From Ceriagrion tenellum (taxonomy: Eukaryota > Arthropoda > Insecta > Odonata > Coenagrionidae): a stretch of DNA of 64,000 bases. This document shows, one piece after another, positions 1 to 12,590 of this stretch (position 1 is the stretch's first letter; each line of letters starts with the position of its first letter). A program made the translations under genes and the position numbers. The stretch is from the NCBI GenBank assembly GCA_963169105.1, contig OY720636.1, forward strand, positions 133,333,233 through 133,397,232. The letters run 5' to 3'. The notes under the pieces were generated by a model. It was not told where the DNA came from, made no database searches, and was given only the letters and a program-made list of their open reading frames with translations.

Positions 1-1639
1 TACCTGCTATTATAACTCTATTATACATCGCAAACAAATGCTCAATCGTGGTACAGTGGCAATCGCTTCCTAGCATGGGGCTTGGAATAGTTTTCTTGGA
101 CCAGGTAGAATATAATAGTAGGAGTGATATATTTTTGTTATATGAGTAAGATAAGTTCCCAAGAAACCGTTAGGCGACGTTATAGGATGTTTTCATGGTG
201 CTTGCCAAAAAAGAAATCTTTTCATAGCAAATACGTATACGACATATTAGGATGAAACTTTTCAATTGAAAAATCCAAGTTTCCCAGAAGTAGGCTAAGG
301 GATTAAAGATGCGCAGTTTTTAATTAGCAGACCCAGGAAACGGGATGTAGCAAACGTTAAACTTCAAATTCTTAGACGTGGGGGCAGATACGTTAACGGG
401 TGGCATGAATGGTGGTTGAAGTGACGCAGGGATGTTTGCGGGGGTGTGGGTGGAAAGGAAATTACCAATAAGGAAAAGATGACGTGTATTAGATGCGCGC
501 TGCGCTGCGTCACGTGGATGAAGGGAACGAAGTGAGATGAAATGGCGTTGAAATGATCACGCACCGAGGGAGGCTGGGGGTACGGCAGTGGATGAAAGAG
601 GAAAAAGTCGGCGGTGGCAAGGAATTGTTGAGAGAGTAGTGGTCAGGGAATAGGGTTTGCGGGAATAGAAAGACGCGAATGAAGAGGAAGAAGGAAGGAT
701 GTCAAGTGCGTGTGATGAGATGAGACGCGAGGGAACGTGGGTGCTGGAGGAGTGAAGACAAGTTCTGGGTGAAAGGTGAGGAGAGGGGGTTGAGACGAAG
801 ATGGTGAGAGGGATGGACATCCAAAAAAAAGAGAGCAGAGATCCCCAAACGCACACAGTGGATGAAAAAGTGTTGACTGAGTCAGTGAGTTACACGTGTC
901 AGGAGTCGGAGTTACTAGACCGTCTCAATCCCTATGAGGATGATGGATAGGGAGGAACTTGTACTTTGTTGTAAAATAATAGATGAGAACAGTAAACCTG
1001 GCATATCACCGTATGGATGCAATACCTGTGCATTTCATCTGATGCATGGCGTACTAAATCGGTGTGCGTCACGTAAATGATTTGTATGAAAGACTGCCCG
1101 CTCGCTGCAACCCTTTTGTCAATTTCTCATTGCCTATTGTGATAAAATGGAATTTAACAGCAAGAGTAAATGTGGCCGATTGAATTTTTTCTTCTATTTA
1201 TATGAAGACAACAAATCATATAGCATTGCCTGTTTTTTATTCAAACTTTTGCAACCCTACCATTTTGTTACCTCATATGTTCTTAGTAATCTTGAAATTT
1301 CTTTCTCTTGAAATCGTGTTTTAGGTGATTTTAATATCCTGTTGAATTTCCTGACACTTATATGCATTTTTGAAATCTTACTATTGTACTATCAATTAGA
1401 CACTGAAATGTGAATGATCATGCGTGTTTCTATGTGAAATTTTTGCCCCGGAATCATAATCGCACTTTTCTTTTTCGGCTTTGATCGTTCGGTTAGTATT
1501 TAGCGCATCCTCATTAAATCAAATCCATCTTACTGTAGCACTATTGATTCTTTCTCCTCTAACTCCTGCTGAACTGAACTATTGTGAAGCCCTTGCCTAT
1601 ATGCAATAGCTGTCAGCATAGTACCCAGAGAGTTCATTA
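1..1639. other. Noncoding, with a purine-rich stretch at about 380-860
   Basis: No recognisable gene. The plus strand from about 380 to 860 is rich in G and A (runs such as GGGGGTGTGGG and GAGAGGGGG), giving pyrimidine-coded open frames on the minus strand of low-complexity Ser/Pro/Leu composition. The rest is AT-rich and featureless. Confidence 0.6.
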
Positions 1640-1904
1640 GATTGGAATTTCTCGCCATTTCCATTCGGTTACGCCGTGTTGTAGGGAGCGCTATCTTTTG
1701 CTTTGCCGTCCCGGAAGTCGTCGCTAGTTCGTTCTCACTCCCCGTTCCTCGATGTTTCTTTCACTCCACTCCGTTGCTCGTTCTTTTCACGACCTCGGAG
1801 ATGGCTGACTCCGCTCACCGTTTCTCCCTTCCTTCGCTCGTTTATCCCCGGGCCGTTCGTCTTTTACCGTCGCATGCAAACCACCTTTCCTTCCGCGGCA
1901 TCTT

Positions 1905-1936
<32 letters not shown>

Positions 1937-2230
1937 GCTCATTCTCCCTCACTCTCGCTTACTCAGTTTTTTCGTAAATTTGATACATATATTTTACCGT
2001 GCGGTGATTTACGGCGAAGTTTATGCATTCGAGAAATCCGCCCTTACGATACGGAATATAATAAAGGCATTCGCCGGGCGTCTATTTATCCGCTTATCGC
2101 TTTTTATCTTCCGACGCCCGTTCACACGCACGCCCAAAGCGTTCCGTCTTTATCGCACAACGCTGACTTCTCAGGGCGACCCCTTCCCGGCTCAAGCGTC
2201 GAAACCTTCCCCACGACTTTGGAGTTAGTT
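1640..2230. other. GC-richer, pyrimidine-rich block with overlapping open frames
   Basis: The plus strand is C/T-rich, especially 1690-1960. Three overlapping frames stay open, giving low-complexity Ser/Phe/Pro/Leu peptides with no family signature. I read the open frames as a product of base composition, not as a gene. Confidence 0.6.
1912..1936. repeat. (CT)n microsatellite
   Basis: An uninterrupted CT dinucleotide run of about 12 units, preceded by a short C-run. Confidence 0.95.
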
Positions 2231-3794
2231 TAATTCAAGGCACTGAGAGGGAGGGACCTAGGGCTTGAAGATTTCTTTAACGAAGGAATTTTGTCGCCAA
2301 CCTGCGTGTAATTATTATTCCGTAAACCGTAAAATACCTGTCACATCCGGTAATTGCTCACCACCGTGAGGTAGAGGGTTATGACGATCGCCTTTAAACT
2401 TGCTGGAGGTGGTCGAGAATTTCAAAATCTTATCCCATATTTATAAGACAGAGGACAGTAACAATAAATATTTTGTCATTGCTACGTAATGAATTTGGAA
2501 TCGGTAGAAATTTGTACGCCGCCCTCATTGCTGTCTGTTTCATACCAAATTCCTATCATTGGTTAATATCTAATAGAAGTAAAGCCTCCGACCAATGAGA
2601 AGCCGGGGTTTAATTGATAACCGTAGTCTCATCGCTACGGTCGATGAGACAACAATTAGCGGGAACACAAAAAACACGCTCTAAGAATTTCTCTTCGTTC
2701 TTTTAATTTTAAACAAACGTCTGGCCTTTTAAACTAACGTCTTTAGCAAAATATTTCGTTGATCCCTTACTTGGACATTTTTTCTGGCAATTATAATTCG
2801 TGAAGTTTGATGATGGTTTTATCATACTAAATTTTGTCTAATATGCGTTTGATTAACTTAATTGGTGATTAACAACTATTTTCCGTTCCGTCAATCACAT
2901 CGATGTTTGATAAGCTTGTTAGCACACCTGACATAAAATTTGAGGATTCTGGTTCCTGTTTTGAAATTGGACGACTTCAATTCTTTGAGGACCTTTATGA
3001 GGGCAAGTATTGCACATTGCTATAAGATGTTTATTTTACTGGCATTTTTTCACAAAAATGTAAACGTAGGCAATAATGCTTAACTACTTGGGTTGATATA
3101 TGTCTAATGATTAGTGGAAATATTATGTTGGATGCGTATGTTTCTCTCAACGTGGATGGAGGTTGAAACGGCTAATATCTTCCTGATTGAATACTTGTTA
3201 ATGCAGTAATTTAATAGCGAATCATATGATACAAAAATACTGCAAGCGTTAGAGATAAGTGCTCCTTCTCGGTACATCCTTCACCAATGGATGCTTGAAA
3301 GATAGGCGGCAAAAAATTGTCAAGTTTACCTTTATAAGCGATGTCCTTACGTGGGAGGGATATTTTCCTATAACGTCGCCGAACGGTTTCTTAGATTATC
3401 TTACTCATACTATTACATGCAATGATTTGGTACCATACGCTGTTATTTTGCTGTTTATGTTCCGACCTGGCAGATTTTGACCGTATGTTAGAATCAAATC
3501 ACGTGCATGAATTTCCAGTTCATCTTGTCATTTTCATTAGAGTTAGATGGTTCAATAAAAGCAGTTGGTGTAACGAAAGTCATATTTTATTTCTTCATTT
3601 TGCTGCTATGAATACAGTAATGGGTGCTTCACTGAACGTATTTGATAAGTGAGGATAGTGAGAGCTAAGTTTTAATCATTTGAAGGAAGAAAGGAGCAGC
3701 TTTCTCAATGAGGATGCAATGGTTGCTTCGTGGCAACGGACATACAAATGTTTAAGTTCTGGCAGAACTGGCAGATAAGGAAGTAAAGGCCCCG
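2231..3794. other. AT-rich noncoding DNA with one small interleaved-stem motif
   Basis: No gene recognised. Positions 2621-2650 contain two overlapping inverted repeats: CCGTAG with CTACGG, and GTCTCATCG with CGATGAGAC. The 73-codon frame at 3259-3480 has no recognisable family signature. Confidence 0.6.
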
Positions 3795-3860
3795 TTTGAG
3801 TTAGTCTGGTTGTTAATCCGGTCTGACAATACAAAGGTCACGGGTTCAAGTCCTATCATT
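3795..3860 (+). repeat. tRNA-like fragment (SINE head or decayed tRNA pseudogene)
   Basis: An exact RNA polymerase III B-box match, GGTTCAAGTCC, lies at 3843-3853. It is preceded by a weaker A-box-like TAGTCTGGTTG and an AAGGTCACGGG segment resembling the variable and T arms of a tRNA. The would-be acceptor arms do not pair and the T stem has a mismatch, so it is not a functional tRNA gene. It is probably an old tRNA-derived SINE. Confidence 0.5.
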
Positions 3861-3959
3861 TGCAATGATCTCATATCGGTTTTAGGATTGAGAATATATG
3901 GAGAGGTGATGCGATGTAATCCCTGTTGTTTAATCCTGGGAAACTAAATTTCCAACGCT

Positions 3960-4760
3960 TATAATGCGTTGATGGTTTGATGGGTTCCGGTCCAACTTCT
4001 TTGGTTAAGGGAAAAGAGACGGGCGCAAAGTTTTCATTTCTCGGATGGAGGATGGAGCGACCAACGCGGAGCAAATGCGCCGGGTGTTTTAGGGAGGTTC
4101 CTGCACACGGCGGAATTGGCGATGTCGGTGGGAATGGTGGAGGGAGCGAGGGGTTAAGAGTTTTAGTATGGGGTGGATGGAAGGAGGTGAATTTTGTGTG
4201 AGGGGCGGGCGGATGGTCGGGAAAGGCCATCAATCAGCGCGGAAGGAGCCGGGAAGCAAAATGAGCGAAATGAGAGCGAAGTGTGGGAGGAGGAATTTCT
4301 TCTCGGGCGGAGAGAGGCGAGGGAGTGGTGTGCTACTGAAGTCGAGGTCTATTTTGTGAGACCGAGTGAGGAGGCTTTCTCTCTCCTCCCCTGCTGGAAT
4401 TCCTTAGCCGCCCCCCGCCCTCTTACTAGCCTCCTGCTACCGCCCTCCACTCCCCCCCACAGCAACTAACCCCTGCCACCTCCGGCCGGTAGAGGATTGG
4501 TTGGAAGTTTCTTGCGAAAAAGTTTCAGGCTGCGGGGCAAAAAATCGGTTGCGGGTTCTCTCTCTCTCACTTTTTTGTGGAATTAGTGGAGAGAAGGTCC
4601 GCAGAAATCTGCTGTTCGTCCGATGAGCGTCGCTCTGGAGCCATTTTGGCGCTAAATGATTCTTTCATTTTCCCTCCCTCCACACATCCGGATATTATTA
4701 GCGTCTGTTGTCGTAGAAATTGCTTAACGGTCTTTTTTTCTCCCTCAGCCATTCGCCGAA
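3960..4760. other. GC-rich block: purine-rich then pyrimidine-rich
   Basis: About 4000-4350 is purine-rich on the plus strand. It switches near 4375 to a C/T-rich stretch (to about 4470), then to mixed sequence with another CT run near 4560. Short frames are open on both strands but none resembles a protein family. Confidence 0.55.
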
Positions 4761-5157
4761 AGTTTCTTCCCTCTCATTAACACCTGTGTTATTAACGTAC
4801 TTCTCGAAAATTTTAAACTGTTTCTTGAGGTAGGCTTTAACCCAGTTTCTAGTGAATTTCTGCCTCAGGTACGTCATATATAATAGGAAAATGATTGAAT
4901 TGAAATTAAAGATGGACCAATCTCCTAGTTTAATTCAGGAAGTGATTATTTATTTAAATCTTTAACGACGTCCGTCTTCACTTTTCTCAATAAATTGGTG
5001 ACCTAGGCGAGTCTTAAAAAAATCCACATCTGTCACAAATCATGTGGAGTCAGCTTAAAATGGAGCTCCGTGAGAGAAAACGTTAAATTAGGGGGATATT
5101 TTTTTCATTAAAATAATAACGTGTGTGAGTTCTTATGCAAATAAACAGGCAATGGAA

Positions 5158-5351
5158 GAATGTATAGCTCTCGGGTTTCCAACCGGATGATGGTGGCTTG
5201 TGGCAACGACGTCTCGAAGGAGTAGTCTGCCATCGTCCTCAGGGTGATTGGATCAGGTGGATCACCCTGAGGACGATGAGAGACTACGCCATCGTAACGT
5301 CGGTGCCACAAACCCCCATCATCCGGTTGGAAACCCGAGAGCTACACATTT
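5158..5351. mobile_element. Foldback element with 83-bp imperfect inverted arms
   Basis: The left arm (5166-5248) and right arm (5261-5343) are reverse complements with roughly ten mismatches and no gaps, around a 12-nt spacer (5249-5260). Weaker pairing extends about 8 nt further out. Because of the symmetry both strands translate to similar peptides (QGD...LRTM...RLETREL), which is an artefact and not evidence for two genes. It is most likely a foldback MITE; a hairpin transcript is an alternative. Confidence 0.85.
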
Positions 5352-5699
5352 TAAGCATTCGCCGTGAAAGTCTTAAATCTTACAGGCAAAGGAAATTTGG
5401 TACCTCGGGCCTCGGTCCCTAATCGTGTGGAATAGAGGTGTCAGTGAAGTAAACACCTTTATCCCATCAGTTACTAACCGCAGTAAGTTTTCAGTGTACC
5501 GTTTTGCATTTTAGAGAATACCTACTTGCATTAGACGAAATAAAGTAATGAATTTGTGATAAGGGGGTACATTTTTGTCAGTTTTTGGCGTAGATTTTCG
5601 AGTAATTTAAGGCACGACTAAAGCTTTGTTGCAAATTATCGATCTTCTATGGAAACTGAATTATCCAGTCACTCCTACGTATGTGTTGTGAGAATGAAG

Positions 5700-6000
5700 G
5701 GAGCTTCTTTCTTTGGTGAAATAATATCCGAACGAGGAAAATGTCCGGAGGAAAGCAGAGCTTTCGCGTCTGAACAGCGAAACCCCATTGCGGGCAATTG
5801 AGCGGAAGCAGGTTGGAGAGGGGGTGTGGCATTGAGGGGGTGGGGGAAGGGATAGTGGGAGATTGAGAGGTTGAGTGAGCGTTGAGGGGTCGGGGAAAGG
5901 AGAAACGGAGGAAAGAAGTTGGCAGAGGGTGGGGGGGGGGAGGCGACTAGGCGAAGGCAGAAAGGGAGGAAAGAAGATGAGATAGAGAAATCCTGCATAA
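5700..6000. other. G-rich purine block with a G-quadruplex motif
   Basis: The plus strand carries many G-runs. Positions 5836-5859 fit the G3+N1-7 rule with runs of 5, 5, 3 and 3 G, and a 10-G run lies near 5931-5940. The minus-strand frames across it (up to 159 codons) are Pro/Ser/Leu low-complexity translations of the same composition. Confidence 0.6.
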
Positions 6001-6666
6001 ATAAAGAGGATCTCACCTCCCCTGGATAATATCGGGAGAGGGCACGATTCTCCAAGACGGCTTAATAGAGGATCCAGACAGGCCCCTGCCCTCTTCCTTA
6101 CAGTGACTCCTATTGCGCACTCGTAAACCGCTACGACCAACCAAAGAGCTTAGCACAGCGGCTGTTGCGTTAAAATTAGACAAAACCGCAATTATATTCT
6201 GCTGCAATCATTCTTATTTTCACTATTCTCCGTGAGTGGTTTTTGAATGCCAGATAGATGGATGACATTATACCCTCAAGACAGGAGAAAAACAGCTCAA
6301 ACAATGAAATAGAAGAGTGGCTCAAAATATTTCTATTTGCTTTCCCGCTTAAAATAGCTTAGCGATATCCAATCCTCCTTGGTATAAGCTTAGTCTTGTC
6401 ACTACTAGCGTCGATACTAATTTGTACTGGAGCAGCCAGCTACAGACGATTTTAATACTTCTCCAAGTGAATTCTATTCATTTTCATCTGCAGTGGTAAT
6501 CGGTCAGTGGCATAATTTTTCGCAATAGCCAGCAGCAATGACCTCTCCTCGTTCTCTGCCAATCCCTTTTTAAATCCTAGATATGAAGTCACGGGCCGTT
6601 CTTTTATACTGGTTCACTTTTGGTTATAATCTGATCTTCCCCAAAATCTTTTACCCTTATTCTTAA
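6000..6666. other. Noncoding, nothing recognised
   Basis: Mixed-composition sequence without convincing open frames, repeats or motifs on either strand. Confidence 0.5.
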
Positions 6667-6882
6667 GCATATATATCGTGAAAAACTACAACGAAGTCAA
6701 GTAAATTTCATATTTGAGTTGAAAAATCCAGCCCATAATGAACGTTTGCGAACTTCATGTCTTCATTAACTCATATATATATATCGTGAAAAACTACAAC
6801 GAAGTCAAGTAAATTTCATATTTGAGTTGAAAAATCCAGCCCATAATGAACGTTTGCGAACTTCATGTCTTCATTAACTCAT
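6667..6882 (+). repeat. Tandem duplication of a 108-bp unit
   Basis: Two adjacent copies (6667-6774 and 6775-6882) are essentially identical apart from the AT-dinucleotide run at their junction. Anchors: ATATCGTG at 6673 and 6781, and CTTCATTAACTCAT at 6761 and 6869, both offset by 108. The AT run at the unit start suggests slippage or unequal exchange. Confidence 0.95.
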
Positions 6883-7839
6883 GTCAGTATCAGTTTCAAG
6901 ATCTTTCTCCTCCTTCTTTCAATATAATGAAACATAAAGTTTTTTTTTACTGTTTTTTTTTTTTTTAGTACTGTGGACGCTGACTTTTAATACTTAGGCA
7001 TGATTTTTTGAAACCCAAAGCGCTATTGAACAACGATAGACTTGCAATTGTATGTTGCGAATTGCAAATAAGAATCACATTGACGCGCTCCAAGAACATG
7101 AGTGATAACACGGAACCACAGGAAAGATAAACCTTCCTCCCCTTGATCATGATCTTCCCCTTACTACCATTTATGTGGAGTTCGTACGTTTTTCAGTAAG
7201 CTGTAAAGAGCTTCGCTTCAAGTAGTATAAACACATAAAATCTAAATTCCACGAGCCTCTAAATCTAAATTCTGCGAATCATATGTTTGCGTATCATTTT
7301 CATGTTGATGAACTTTTTGGATAAAATTAAAAATTCAATTAGTTTAACTTTCAAAGTTTGAGTGTGTATTTCTAAATTATTTATTAAAAATAATTATATT
7401 TTCCTTCATTTGGATGAAAGTGAAGCTCATCGTCAAGTTTCTGAGGCGTAATAAATATAAAAGTTGTGGATACTTGATGGGGGATGTCGTAAATGGAGGA
7501 AAGGAATCGAATAAAATAAACTATATCAATATGGATTGGAAATAATATTCTATTAGAATGGATCACACGTAGTATGTTCGATTCCGCATAGATGTCTGAT
7601 AAATTCGAGTGGGTTATGTGTTCTTTAAACCGTTGCCGAACTTCGGAAGGGATATCGTGTATCCTCAATGTCGAATCCTAAATACCGAAGTTTCCATCGG
7701 AGTGCTATAATATTTATGGGGCCTAATACTTTTATGAGCCTTATATATTTCATAAATGAATGGAAAGTATCCTTTTCAATATTTAATATGAGGGCTATAA
7801 AAATAAACTGGCTTCCATATCTCACCCTTCTCTCTCAGA
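6883..7839. other. AT-rich noncoding DNA with poly-T runs
   Basis: T-runs lie at about 6941-6967. Frames of up to 94 codons on the minus strand (7384-7668) have no recognisable family signature. Confidence 0.5.
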
Positions 7840-8570
7840 CTTCATTTTTCCGGAACTCACCTGCCCGTTTCGTTGCCCTCTAACATCACCCTCTGCCATA
7901 CCCCGTCCGCAGTATATGCCTACAACCGTCCCCCCCGATGCAACCGCCCACGCCGTCGCCCGTCGTGGCCTCCTCTCCGTCTACTCCGACAACACCCTCC
8001 CCGGCATCCCCTACCCAACTCTTCTTCGACATCGAACTTTCTCACCCCTTTCCACTATCCCTTCCCCTCCTCGTTGTCCCCCTCCATCCCTCACTCCTAT
8101 CCCACCTCGCCCTCCTCAGCTTTTCCAATTCCCTTCCCTCCCAAATCCTCGAAAAACTTCCCTCATTACGTCTTCGTGTGGTTCCGTGGGAGGGTTCAGA
8201 GTGAGTGGAGGGGGAGGAAAAAGGCAGGGGGGGGGGCGCGAAGGAGAAAAAAATAGGAGAGTCCTGGCTGGTGGTTGGGAGTCTGCGGAGGAAGATTTAG
8301 GGGATGGGAGGGGTGCTTTACATCACTCAGCCAATCAGTTCCTTACGAGAAACGTGAAGGAGGATGCCAGAGGTGATCATAAAAAGGGCAGGTCTCTCTT
8401 TTTTTTCCCTCACCTTCTCCTCAGCTGTCTCGCTTGCACTTCGCCCCTTCCCTCCCCCTATCTAACTCACCCCTCCTTCCCATTCCCACACCTGTTCCCG
8501 CACGCTATGAGTCTCTTTCTCCTCTACAGATTACATGTTTTCCCTTGCTCACTCTCTGCATTACATCAAC
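7840..8570. other. Pyrimidine-rich then purine-rich then pyrimidine-rich GC block
   Basis: The plus strand is strongly C/T-rich at 7900-8170, purine-rich with a G-run at 8200-8320, and pyrimidine-rich again at 8395-8540. A 221-codon frame (7916-8581) and two overlapping frames are open, but all give Pro/Ser/Leu low-complexity peptides. They are not supported as genes. Confidence 0.6.
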
Positions 8571-11500
8571 GGAAACTTTAACCCGAAAAACTGGGACAGT
8601 CGTAATTTTTTGGGTAGTATTCAAAGAGTTCCAATTGTGCGGTCAGCTTGAATTACTTTCATAACTACCTCAAAAAAATTTCGTTATTTCCTATTTGTAA
8701 CATTTTGTAAGGAAATCCTAAAACCTTATTTCTTTTTCTTTCTTACAGCCTTAAAAATGTATCAAGGTATAAATTAGATTTTGTACGTTTGTTTAATTCC
8801 AATGCTGCAATGATCATACGTTAACTGATGAAAAATAAGATGAAACATCTCATGCTAGAGTTGAATTATTGGCCGCATTTCAGATTGATAGAAGAATATT
8901 TTGTAAAAGTCAATTGTGTACTATTTCACAATTACTATAATATCATATTACTACAATATTACAATCTATTTCTTCATACACCTTTCTACCATCATGAGTA
9001 CAGAATCTGTTTTATTTATCGTTCACAAAGGGAAACTTATAATAAGAATATCGCTGTTTTATATCTACTATGTAATTTATGAGCAACCCTATGTGTGAAT
9101 CCTATCCAGCACTTTACGATGAACTGCTGACTTTAGGCACCTGGCAGCATCCTGATAGTTCTCATTTCATTTGCATGGGTTATTGATTGATTTGAATCAA
9201 TCTAAATAATCCTGTAGAACGGTTATATCTATAATTGTGGAAATCACTGCCTGACATGGATTAGTGAGAAACAATAATATTAGTTGAAATGTTATATATT
9301 ACCCAGTATATATAATATCTTAGATAATTCGGTATTTGCAAAAATATTTTGACAAGACGTACATAACAAGATCAAATAAATCGTGGCACAGAAGAGCAAC
9401 TGTGATACCATATCAATTTATTTGCAATGCATTAATTTCCGGGAAACTTAATTTAATTTCCATAAATTCTGGCATATGAACATGAAAAAAACAGCACAAT
9501 CTAATGTAAATATTTCCAACATACATTTTTGGAAATCATGGGCATTAATCAATGCAATTTTAGTCAAAAGTTTTATTTCTATTATTTCCGAGCATAAATC
9601 CATAATTAAACGTCATTGTCATAGTGTATTAAATAACAGTTGTTTTACCGAGATACTTAAACTCAGATGGCCATGAGGAATGGGTAGGTTTGTTTTAATT
9701 GTTGAAGGAATAAGCCTAAACCTAATGACTGATCTTACCTTCGGCCTCCATTCTTCACCTATATCGATAACCCTACCCAGAAAAGGTTTGATTTCTTAAT
9801 CCTCGCTTTTTATTTTTCTCTTCTACCTATCTACCTATCCTCCAAATTGCTTTATAAATCGATAGGGTAAAATTTTACCCCTCTCCCCCTATTCTGAAGT
9901 ACCTACATTAGGAAAATTGTCGCTATCAAACGTTTCTTAATAATGGAATCTTATGTCAAATCTATGGTCGGGAATTTAAGTGTGTAGAAATGCTGAGAAC
10001 GAATTTATTTAGTGAACTATCCGGTCCATAACAGCAGTTATGTCTGCGCTGACATTGTAATTGGTTTCAGGTCATCAATCCCCGAGTCGCCCTTTCAACC
10101 ACTCCGTCAAAGTTACCGACTGGAGTCACCCGAGTATTTTATGGCAGTGGTGAAAAAATTCATAACCATCCCCTCTTCTCTTTAACACCGGGAAGATCCC
10201 TCATCCGAAACACCTTCATATATTTCCCGATGAGTCTCTTCAATCACGCGAACGCAAGATTTATTCCTGAGCATTGTCTTTCGTTTTGGTTTTAATTTTT
10301 CGCCTTGATAGCGCTCTCGACTGACAGTTCAACTCCATGGGAGATATTGAATACGATCTATCTATGTCTCTCATTCTCTTCGCGGTAACTTCCATCTCAA
10401 TTTCGACGAGGAATCTTCTTTCTCACCCTCATTCTCGCAAAAGAGGATTCAGATGAAGCGATAAAAATTCTGAAGAGGAAGCCGAGAAATATTCTGCTTC
10501 ATCCCTGCAAATAAACGCCTCTCATATCTCCCTGCAATCGGTTTCTCTCCGTCAAAACCATCTCGCCCTGTCCTTCGCTTTACATTTTTAAGTCTCTCGA
10601 GCTCCGATTCGTGAAATTCAGGGTTGTCTATTTTTATGTCGCTCGATGATGAAAAAACTCATTCTGTGGGAGAATCTTCTCCATTTAAAACGCAACACTT
10701 ACCGTTTTCAATAAAAAATTGCGTTCTTCCGGTTTTCAGTCCAGGTACTATCAGTGATCGTTCTTATATTTTTCTCTTATCAAGATATCTTAATGAGAAA
10801 GGACTTATTTGATCGTTAAATTTTGGTAATCATTTTTAATATGCTTCAAAAATATTCTATGTGATGTTACTTGTGATAATGTATACCAAAATTGGGTAAA
10901 ACAAAGTTGATCCTCGAGTCAGATACTTCACAGTGTACCAATTCCATCATCATACCTGAATTATTAAATTATTCCAGTTTAAAATTAAAAATAAAATCAT
11001 ATTATTACATTCCAGAACGCTGGAAAAGAGAAGTAGATCGTTAGTTTTTGCTTGAACATCCTCTGAGAAATATTTAAGTCAGTATTCACTTGGCAGTGGT
11101 GATGGATGAAATAGATCTCTTGGTTTAGGAGTCAAAACTCGATGTTGCAACGATGTGATAATTGAGTGTCCTTTCTTAAACAAGCCGTCAGAAGAACTTC
11201 AGGTTGTTTATAGTGAAAGATATTTTGAGAAGCGCACAAAAAAGAATAGGGAGTAATTATAGTTACTTCACCTTTATTAAATTTGTTAGGAGCAAATTCA
11301 TCGCTTTGTTTTATCGAATGAAGCGAATGACTAACTCTCTTTCATGCGATTCCATTCACAGTAGTTATTTAAATTTTAGTTCATCAAGAAATCAATTTTT
11401 GTTTAATGAGGAAGCTAAAATACATTAGATATATTAGACCTGGAGGGTTTTATCTTGACTTGATGCTGTGAAAAGGCACGGGAGAAGTTGTTGAAGTCGA

Positions 11501-12590
11501 AATGGAGTAGTGGTATGACAGGGGAGACACATTCTGACACTATCTTCTCTTCCTGAATCCTCAACTTTCCCAGCCCTTTCACCTCTGCCTATTCACTGCC
11601 AAACTTCAGATGATCGGGTCTCACAACTTGTAAGTGTAATCTCCCTGAGGAAACTTCAAACTGTGTAAGGATCTTAATCAACTCCACGATCCTAACAAGT
11701 CCCTTGCATCTACCTATCACGTATGTTTTTCTATTCCGTCGATTCGACTTATTCGTCAAAGGTTAGAAGTAGTTAAATCATATTTTCTCGAGTGGTATTT
11801 ACAACGCATTTAATCATCGCCGTTAGTTGTAATCATCAAACTGTATTAATAATTCATAGTTAGCAACTATGACATCAATGTGTATTGGCTATATTACCTT
11901 AGGTTAGAATAATTTTTATCAGTCAATATATTCAACGTACGTTGTCATGCATAATTATTAGCAGAAGAGACATTGGTGACGTCGACTGAAGGAACTTTGA
12001 CTGTTAAACCCAAATGAAGGTCGGAAATTGATCAACTTATTGGTACATGCAATGCTATTTGGATAGCATTTTTATGTTAACATGCCAGATAAACTTAGAA
12101 ATTCATTTCATTCATCATTTTTCATCAACTATGCATTACTGAGTCATGCCTCTTCTATTTAAATTTATGCTAAATCATCGAAAGTTTTGCTAATGATTGG
12201 GAGAAACCAAAGTTATACGGATTTGGTGTGGATGTATTTTGATTTACACTTTCCAAAAAGACGTAGGTCAAGAAATTATTACTTTCTAAAATTTCCTATA
12301 ATTTTCATACGGCTGACCGTTTATTGCCTTCGAAATTGAACTCTAATGTTAATATTGTATCATTGTAACTGGCCAGTCATGCTAAATTTACAAGTGAATA
12401 GTTACATAGTAATCTCCTTTTTGATATCACAAAGTTACTTCGCCTGTCATCACGTTAATACGCAATTCGGATAAATAAATGGTAATACACCCTCGTTGCT
12501 ATCACTAACTCCCATTCTTTGAACAGGAAAAATGAAGTATTTTCTCATTATTTCGTTTTGAGGGAAGAGCAAGTACCTTTCCAGCTGTGT
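8571..12590. other. AT-rich noncoding DNA
   Basis: I checked both strands. Only short frames occur, and none looks conserved. No repeat or structured motif was recognised. Confidence 0.5.

Noticed and set aside
3795..3860. Functional tRNA gene
   Set aside because: The B-box is good but the acceptor stem does not pair and the T stem has mismatches; a SINE or pseudogene is a better fit.
5108..5422. Two facing small genes encoding similar peptides
   Set aside because: The similarity is produced by the inverted repeat itself, so the frames are not independent evidence of coding.
7916..8581. 221-codon open frame
   Set aside because: Pyrimidine-rich composition leaves three plus frames open at once, and the peptide is Pro/Ser/Leu low complexity without domain motifs.
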